In this document: one piece after another, positions 59,327 to 64,000 of the stretch
Layout of the letters: each line of letters starts with the position of its first letter
Numbering within the stretch: position 1 is the first letter of the stretch
NCBI RefSeq assembly: GCF_032062245.1
Contig: NZ_DAMBQF010000001.1
Span: 310,001-374,000 of the forward strand
Length of the DNA stretch: 64,000 bases
DNA from: Soonwooa sp032062245
GTDB taxonomy: Bacteria; Bacteroidota; Bacteroidia; Flavobacteriales; Weeksellaceae
Reading direction: 5' to 3'
The notes under the pieces: generated by a model
Told to the model about the DNA's origin: nothing
Seen by the model: the letters and a program-made list of their open reading frames with translations, nothing else
The model's database searches: none
Position numbers and translations under genes: made by a program

Positions 59327-59351
59327 CTCCGAAAATTTTCGGAGCTTTTGG
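59327..59351. terminator. Bidirectional terminator
   Basis: CTCCGAA (59327-59333) pairs with TTCGGAG (59338-59344), extended by AAAA/TTTT flanks. It lies between yraN and the convergent sodC. Confidence 0.85.
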
Positions 59352-59355
59352 TTTA

Positions 59356-59862
59356 TTATTTTATCTCAACACAAGCGACTCTTCCACCTGAATTACCTGT
59401 TGGCTGCGTATGGAAATCATCTTTGTCCGCGTGAATAATGATCGCTTTACCGATAATATTTTTACTTTCATCCTTACATCCTATACACCATTTATCAGTT
59501 TTAAACTCCAATTGTGCCGTTCCGTTGGCATCAGCTTTTAGGTTTCCGATATCACCCATGTGGAAGTGTTCAGTTTCCCATTTACCATGTTGAGCGCCAG
59601 CAGGATTCCAGTGTCCACCAGTCGAAGTCCCATCTGTTGCCGAGCAATCCGCCTTCTCGTGAAGATGGATGGCGTGTTCTCCAGGTTTTAAATTATAGAC
59701 ATTAAGCTTCATGGTGACTTCCTTCCCTTTTTGTGAAAAATCTACATATCCTTGCGTATTAGTACCACTTTTTGGATAGATTGTGTAATGTTTATTTTGA
59801 GTAGAACAAGACGTTACTGCAACAGCAGCGCCCAAAACTCCGAGTAAAAATATAGGTTTCAT
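59356..59862 (-). CDS. sodC: Superoxide dismutase [Cu-Zn], lipoprotein
   Basis: A 168-aa exported enzyme that dismutates superoxide. A lipoprotein signal ends at C19 (MKPIFLLGVLGAAVAVTSC). The copper and zinc histidines are in GEHAIHLHEKADCSA, GGHWNPAGAQHG and HADKDDFHTQP, and the active-site arginine is in GGRVACVEI. The disulfide cysteines are in ADCSA and RVACV. The extra CIGC (WCIGCKDESK) may form a second disulfide. It is divergent from the TonB receptor gene, and the predicted LytTR site at 59960-59991 lies 98 bp upstream, in the same orientation relative to sodC as the sites of the other two genes. Confidence 0.93.
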   Translation of the reverse strand: MKPIFLLGVLGAAVAVTSCSTQNKHYTIYPKSGTNTQGYVDFSQKGKEVTMKLNVYNLKPGEHAIHLHEKADCSATDGTSTGGHWNPAGAQHGKWETEHFHMGDIGNLKADANGTAQLEFKTDKWCIGCKDESKNIIGKAIIIHADKDDFHTQPTGNSGGRVACVEIK

Positions 59863-59959
59863 AATCTTAAAATTTATATTGCTTTTTTGATTTTACAAAA
59901 TATAAGCCAATCAGTTTGCTTACAATTAAGACTTGTGATAATAACAAAATTACTAAAAA

Positions 59960-59991
59960 TTACCATTCAGTCTTGTTATTTTACCGTTCAG
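59960..59991. promoter_or_regulatory. Predicted LytTR operator between sodC and the TonB receptor gene
   Basis: Direct repeats TTACCATTCAG (59960-59970) and TTACCGTTCAG (59981-59991) start 21 bp apart. The second contains ACCGTTCAG, which fits the LytTR half-site pattern [TA][AC][CA]GTTN[AG][TG]. It is 98 bp from the sodC start and 63 bp from the receptor start. Confidence 0.55.
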
Positions 59992-60024
59992 AAAAAATTA
60001 ATTTTAATAAACGATTTTGGTATT

Positions 60025-60032
60025 TAATTTTG
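60025..60032 (+). promoter_or_regulatory. Promoter -7 element of the TonB receptor gene (TAATTTTG)
   Basis: An exact TAnnTTTG match 22 bp before the ATG at 60055, 33 bp downstream of the predicted operator. No good TTG at the -33 position, as expected for an activator-dependent promoter. Confidence 0.5.
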
Positions 60033-60054
60033 AGCCAGAAATAAACAACAAACT

Positions 60055-62265
60055 ATGACTTCCAATTTTGCATTAAGAACAATGATTTTAGCTTGTACAA
60101 GCGTTGCAGCGTTTTCTTTTGCTCAGGTTAACATATCTGGAAAAGTGCTTTACAAAAACAAACCCGTTAAAGATGTTAATGTTAGCTTGAAAGATTCTTA
60201 TGATGGCGCAACAACTGATGCCGAAGGTAATTACAAATTTCAAACTGATGAAAAAGGTGCTAAAATTTTGGTTTTTTCCCATCCAAAATATGAAAATTCT
60301 GAACAAAGTATTAATGTAGAATCAAATGATATTACAATTAATACAAATCTAAAAGAAAGTCTTAGCGAAATAGATGCGGTGGTGATTACTGCGGGAAGTA
60401 TCGAAGCAAGTGATAAAAAGCGTGCTACTGCTCTACTGACGCCGCTTGACATCTATACAACTGCAGGAGCCGATGGACAAGTTACTGCAGCTTTAGGTTA
60501 TCTTCCAGGTGTGCAAAAAGTAGGTGAATCGGAAGGACTTTTTGTTCGTGGTGGTACAGCTGGCGAAACCAAAATCTTTATAGATGGGACTTTGGTAAAT
60601 AATTATTTTTCGCAATCGACGCCAGGATTATCGGGGCGAGACCGTTTTAATACGTCATTATTTAAAGGGAATGTTTTTTCGAGTGGTGGTTATTCGGCGC
60701 AATATGGACAAGCTTTATCTTCGGTTTTGTTGTTAGAAAGTGTCGATTTGCCGAGCAAAACTTCTTATGATTTTTCTTTGTCTCCTTTGTTTGCTGGAGC
60801 GAATTATCAAAAATTAAATGAAGCTAAAACCGCTTCTTGGGGCGTTTCTGCTAATTACAGCAACCTTGGATTAGTAAATGGCGTTTTTAATGCCAACACA
60901 GATTTTAGTAAAAGTCCTAATGGTTTTGGATCGGATGCTAATTTTAGGATTAAAACTAAAAAAGGTGGTTTCATCAAATATTACGGAAATTTCCAAACTG
61001 GAAGTATGGGCGTTAATAATCTTAGTTTGGAACCAAATATTGACCGAAGTGAAGTTGATCTAGAATCTAATTACACCTTCCAAACACTTTCTTATAAAGA
61101 AAAATTTGGAAAATATAAAGTTAATCTAAGTGCATCTTATAGTTTTAATCAAAATAATTTAGATTTTACAAATGTTGAAAATGGCATTGCTTCGGATACA
61201 TTTGCAATCTATACAAAAGGAAATTATGTTAACGCAAAATCTGTTGTAGAACGCAAAATAAGCAAAATAAGTGTTTTCAGAACGGGTCTAGAATTTAATA
61301 ATTCAATAGAAGATTCTCAGTTTGGAAGTTACAAAAAACATGTTACCGATCTTATTTCTTCTGGATTTGCGGAAACAAATTTAGCTGTTAACCGAAATTT
61401 TTCGTTGAGCCTTGGCGCAAGAGCCGAACATTCTAGCTATCTTGATAGATGGAACCTCGCACCAAGAGTTTCTATGGCTTATAAAATTTCTGATACTTGG
61501 GTATCCTCCTTGGCTTACGGAATTTATTATCAAAATCCTGAAAGCAAATTTATAAACTCAAATGCGCGATTAGGTTTTCAAAAAGCTGATCATTACATTT
61601 TCCAACTTCAACATAATACAGATGGGCGAAGTCTTCGATTGGAAGCTTTCTACAAAGATTATTCTTATTTGATAAAAACTGTGGGAAGTACTAGCTTTCA
61701 AACAGCGATCGACAACTCAGGAAATGGCTTTGCAAAAGGAATGGAGATATTTTGGAGGGATAGAAAATCCATCAAAGGTATCGATTATTGGTTGACTTAT
61801 TCTTATCTCGATACAGAGCGTAATTTCATGAATTTTCCAACCAGTTTAACGCCAACTTTTGCTGCCAAACATACACTTTCGGCAGTGGCTAAAAAATTTG
61901 TTTTGAACTGGAAAACAGGATTTAATCTTTCCTACACTTATGCTTCTGGTCGACCTTATTATGATTTGACACAGGATTTTAACAGTAGCATCAGACATCA
62001 AGGTTATCTTAAAGATTACAATGCGCTCAATTTTAGTGTTAATTATGTACCAAGCATTGGCCGTACAGATAACAAAGCAAACACCGTAATTGTACTGGGC
62101 ATTAATAATATTTTAGGAACGAAAAATGTGTTCGGATACAATTATTCTCAAGACGGAATGCGCCGTAGTCCAGTTTTGCCAGCTTATGATACTTTTGTAT
62201 TTATTGGGGCGTTTATAAGTTTTGGCGTTGACAAAACCGATGATGCTATTAATAATAATCTCTAA
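60055..62265 (+). CDS. TonB-dependent outer-membrane receptor with carboxypeptidase-regulatory-like N-domain
   Basis: A 736-aa outer-membrane protein. A signal peptide ends at AAFSFAQ (about residue 24). A CarboxypepD-regulatory-like domain (about 25-105; ISGKVLYKNKPVKDVNVSLKD) precedes the plug (about 120-240; LGYLPGVQKVGESEGLFVRGG and the following ETKIFIDGTLVNN). The barrel fills the rest and ends FVFIGAFISFGVDKTDDAINN. The ligand is unknown; there is no SusD-like partner, so a siderophore, cobalamin or metal-chelate role is as likely as glycan uptake. Predicted LytTR sites lie on both sides of the gene, and a copper/zinc SOD gene is divergent. Confidence 0.9.
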   Translation: MTSNFALRTMILACTSVAAFSFAQVNISGKVLYKNKPVKDVNVSLKDSYDGATTDAEGNYKFQTDEKGAKILVFSHPKYENSEQSINVESNDITINTNLKESLSEIDAVVITAGSIEASDKKRATALLTPLDIYTTAGADGQVTAALGYLPGVQKVGESEGLFVRGGTAGETKIFIDGTLVNNYFSQSTPGLSGRDRFNTSLFKGNVFSSGGYSAQYGQALSSVLLLESVDLPSKTSYDFSLSPLFAGANYQKLNEAKTASWGVSANYSNLGLVNGVFNANTDFSKSPNGFGSDANFRIKTKKGGFIKYYGNFQTGSMGVNNLSLEPNIDRSEVDLESNYTFQTLSYKEKFGKYKVNLSASYSFNQNNLDFTNVENGIASDTFAIYTKGNYVNAKSVVERKISKISVFRTGLEFNNSIEDSQFGSYKKHVTDLISSGFAETNLAVNRNFSLSLGARAEHSSYLDRWNLAPRVSMAYKISDTWVSSLAYGIYYQNPESKFINSNARLGFQKADHYIFQLQHNTDGRSLRLEAFYKDYSYLIKTVGSTSFQTAIDNSGNGFAKGMEIFWRDRKSIKGIDYWLTYSYLDTERNFMNFPTSLTPTFAAKHTLSAVAKKFVLNWKTGFNLSYTYASGRPYYDLTQDFNSSIRHQGYLKDYNALNFSVNYVPSIGRTDNKANTVIVLGINNILGTKNVFGYNYSQDGMRRSPVLPAYDTFVFIGAFISFGVDKTDDAINNNL

Positions 62266-62297
62266 CGGTTCGGTATCAGAAATTGACGTTTCGGTAT
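62266..62297. promoter_or_regulatory. Predicted LytTR operator upstream of the 62371 gene
   Basis: Direct repeats CGGTTCGGTAT (62266-62276) and CGTTTCGGTAT (62287-62297) start 21 bp apart, immediately after the receptor stop codon and 73 bp before the next ATG. The site is about 22/32 identical to the minus strand of the 4345-4376 site. Confidence 0.58.
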
Positions 62298-62370
62298 AAT
62301 TTATTTTAAATCAAATACTTTTTGAACTTAAATTTAATCCAAGAAATTAAAACAACAAACAATTTATATT

Positions 62371-63018
62371 ATGAAAAATTTAATCTTAATCGCAGCATTT
62401 ATTTTTATCGGAGTTAAATCTTTTGCGCAATCAGCTTATGATAAAGCAATGACAGACAAAATATCCAAAGTTGAAACAACGATGAATCCTGACGATTTCA
62501 CAGCTTTGGCTAATGACTTTGACAGAATCGGAACTAAAGAATCAAAACAATGGTTACCTTACTACTACGCTGCATTTTCAACAATCCAAAAAGGTAGATT
62601 GTTGATGCGTGCAAACAAACTCTCAGAATTGGATGCTGTTGCTGCAGAAGCTGATAAATACATTGCAAAAGCGGACGAACTTAGCCCAAATAATTCTGAA
62701 GTTTATGTTCTTAAAAAAATGTCTGCAAGCTTAAAAATGATGGTTGATCCAATGTCTAGATTCGTGACTTATGGACAAGAAGCGCAACAACACTTAGCAA
62801 AAGCAAAAGACTTGGATGCTAATAACCCAAGAATTACCGTACTGGAAGCAGAAGACACTTACTTCACGCCTGAGCAATTTGGTGGTAGCAAAACGAAAGG
62901 AATCGAACTTTTCAAAAAAGCTATTTCGCAGTTTGGGACTTACAAAATCAAAACACCTCTAGATCCTAACTGGGGAAAGATGGAAGCTGAATATTTTTTA
63001 GGTCTATCAGCTAAATAA
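62371..63018 (+). CDS. Exported helical-repeat (TPR-like) protein
   Basis: A 215-aa exported protein with the signal peptide MKNLILIAAFIFIGVKSFA before QSAYDKAM. The mature part is helical, with TPR-like spacing (LANDFDRIGTKESKQWLPYYY, AAFSTIQKGRLLMRANKLSELD, EAQQHLAKAKDLDANNPRITVLEA and FKKAISQFG). No enzyme motif is seen. It has its own predicted LytTR operator and is downstream of the TonB receptor gene with a 105-bp gap, so it may be co-regulated as a periplasmic partner. A terminator follows. Confidence 0.8.
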   Translation: MKNLILIAAFIFIGVKSFAQSAYDKAMTDKISKVETTMNPDDFTALANDFDRIGTKESKQWLPYYYAAFSTIQKGRLLMRANKLSELDAVAAEADKYIAKADELSPNNSEVYVLKKMSASLKMMVDPMSRFVTYGQEAQQHLAKAKDLDANNPRITVLEAEDTYFTPEQFGGSKTKGIELFKKAISQFGTYKIKTPLDPNWGKMEAEYFLGLSAK

Positions 63019-63042
63019 AAATTATTAAATATTTCTAAAACT

Positions 63043-63075
63043 AAATCTTTCGGTTAAGCTGAAAGATTTTTTTAT
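63043..63075 (+). terminator. Rho-independent terminator
   Basis: AAATCTTTC (63043-63051) pairs with GAAAGATTT (63061-63069), followed by a T-run. It ends the 62371 gene. Confidence 0.82.
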
Positions 63076-63089
63076 TTTGAAACTTTCTG

Positions 63090-63097
63090 TATTTTTG
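63090..63097 (+). promoter_or_regulatory. Promoter -7 element (TATTTTTG)
   Basis: An exact TAnnTTTG match 18 bp before the ATG at 63115 of the S9 peptidase gene, downstream of the terminator. Confidence 0.5.
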
Positions 63098-63114
63098 ATA
63101 GAAATAAATATTAT

Positions 63115-64000
63115 ATGAAATTAAGAAATACTGTACTTAGTATCAGTTTGATGTTTTTTACCAATACTTATGCTCAGAAAATGAAATTAGGTTCTTACCC
63201 AAAAGCTGAAAAAGGAAGCCAAGTTGATAATTATTTTGGGACGCAAGTAGCTGATTCTTATCGCGATCTAGAAAATGACTCTCCAGCGACTAAAAAATGG
63301 GTTGACGAAGAGGTTGCTTATTCTCAAGATTATCTTTCGAAAATCCCTTATAGACAAGAGATTAAAAATCAATTAAAGAAGCTTTGGAACTACGAAAAAA
63401 TCTCTGCGCCTTTTAAAGAAGGAGGTTATACTTATTTTTATAAGAATGATGGATTACAAGCGCAATCTGTTCTTTATCGCAATAGCAGAAGATTAAAAAC
63501 AGCAGAAGTTTTTCTTGACCCAAATAAATTTTCAGAAAAAGGAACGACGTCAATGTCAAATATTTCTTTTAATAAAAAAGGAAATTTAGCGGCATATTCT
63601 ATCTCAGAAGGTGGTAGCGACTGGAACAAAATCATCATTATCGATACCGAAACCAAAAAACAAATCGATGATACTTTAGTTGATGTTAAGTTTAGCGGTA
63701 TTGCATGGCAAGGTGATGAAGGCTTCTACTACTCTAGTTATGACAAGCCAAAAGAAGGCACTGTACTTTCTGGCATGACCGATAAACACAAGGTTTATTT
63801 CCACAAATTAGGAACAAAACAATCTGAAGACAAATTGATTTTTGGTGGTGAAAAAATGCCAAGGAGATATCTAGGAGCTAGTTTAACAGAAGATGAAAGA
63901 TTCTTAGTTATTACAGCTGCTAATGCTACCAACGGTAATGAGTTGTACGTAAAAGATTTACAAAAAGCTGGTGATTTTGTACAACTTGTAAAAGGTTTTG
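63115..64000 (+). CDS. Prolyl oligopeptidase family protein, 5' part (runs off the window)
   Basis: The first 295 codons of an exported S9 serine peptidase. A signal peptide (MKLRNTVLSISLMFFTNTYAQ) is followed by the N-terminal cap of the beta-propeller: YFGTQVADSYRDLENDSPATKKWVDEE matches the conserved DPYRWLED entry of prolyl oligopeptidases. Propeller strands follow (FYKNDGLQAQSVLYR, SFNKKGNLAAYSISEGGSDW and FYYSSYDKPKEGTVLSG). The alpha/beta-hydrolase domain with the catalytic triad lies past position 64000, so activity cannot be judged. It would cleave proline-containing peptides in the periplasm. Confidence 0.88.
   Translation, partial: MKLRNTVLSISLMFFTNTYAQKMKLGSYPKAEKGSQVDNYFGTQVADSYRDLENDSPATKKWVDEEVAYSQDYLSKIPYRQEIKNQLKKLWNYEKISAPFKEGGYTYFYKNDGLQAQSVLYRNSRRLKTAEVFLDPNKFSEKGTTSMSNISFNKKGNLAAYSISEGGSDWNKIIIIDTETKKQIDDTLVDVKFSGIAWQGDEGFYYSSYDKPKEGTVLSGMTDKHKVYFHKLGTKQSEDKLIFGGEKMPRRYLGASLTEDERFLVITAANATNGNELYVKDLQKAGDFVQLVKGF

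Overview
The window looks like a chromosome segment of a low-GC member of the Bacteroidota, class Flavobacteriia, probably the Chryseobacterium/Weeksellaceae group. The grounds are: promoters of the TTG-N(19-21)-TAnnTTTG type instead of E. coli-like boxes, almost no Shine-Dalgarno sequences, a type IX secretion C-terminal sorting domain, a menaquinone gene, a MurF-alanine racemase fusion, and single-gene families typical of this group. Almost all of it is core housekeeping sequence. There are no phage, transposase or CRISPR features. A run of 100 N marks an assembly gap at 32417-32516.

Layout. 0.3-4.7 kb: mnmA, then a LytTR two-component operon with three related 2TM units, one of them fused to the histidine kinase. 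4.8-9.4 kb: a frameshifted radical SAM gene, a nitrilase-family amidase, a persulfide/rhodanese/thioredoxin operon and a Gre-like factor. 9.5-18.7 kb: a HerA-like ATPase, a DnaQ exonuclease with a decayed GIY-YIG half, lysA, an SDR/NTF2 pair, tsaB and a PQQ sugar dehydrogenase. 18.9-31.9 kb: a T9SS-secreted HAF-repeat protein, uvrB, a membrane-protein operon, pabB/pabC, menD, two small secreted or outer-membrane proteins and rseP. 31.9-33.5 kb: a tandem array of tRNA-Asn genes, GIY-YIG nuclease genes and tRNA-derived pseudo-copies. 33.5-44 kb: prc, surE, a nucleosidase, a nonsense-broken Crp/Fnr regulator, an Lgt-paralogue/radical SAM operon, fabG and rsmI. 44-52.6 kb: tdk, murF-alr, a patatin, ybeY, mnmG flanked by two parS sites, and a methyltransferase. 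52.8-64 kb: pgk, an AT-rich origin-like intergenic region, rpiB, rnr, ldcA, yraN, sodC, a TonB receptor, a small secreted protein and the start of an S9 peptidase.

Three observations stand out. First, the tRNA-Asn/GIY-YIG array: each intact nuclease ORF takes its last 12 codons and its stop codon from a tRNA-Asn remnant whose anticodon arm has been replaced by a hairpin. Second, three intergenic regions carry 11-bp direct repeats with an exact 21-bp period that match each other: upstream of the histidine kinase operon, between sodC and the TonB receptor, and upstream of the 62.4-kb gene. This is the geometry of a LytTR operator, so they may form a small local regulon. Third, two parS sites and DnaA-box-like sequences around mnmG and the pgk-rpiB gap suggest that this segment lies near the chromosome origin.

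Functional links: mnmA and mnmG both modify the tRNA wobble uridine. The 7-8.8 kb operon handles sulfane sulfur. pabB/pabC and menD both draw on chorismate. murF-alr, ldcA and lysA feed or trim peptidoglycan.
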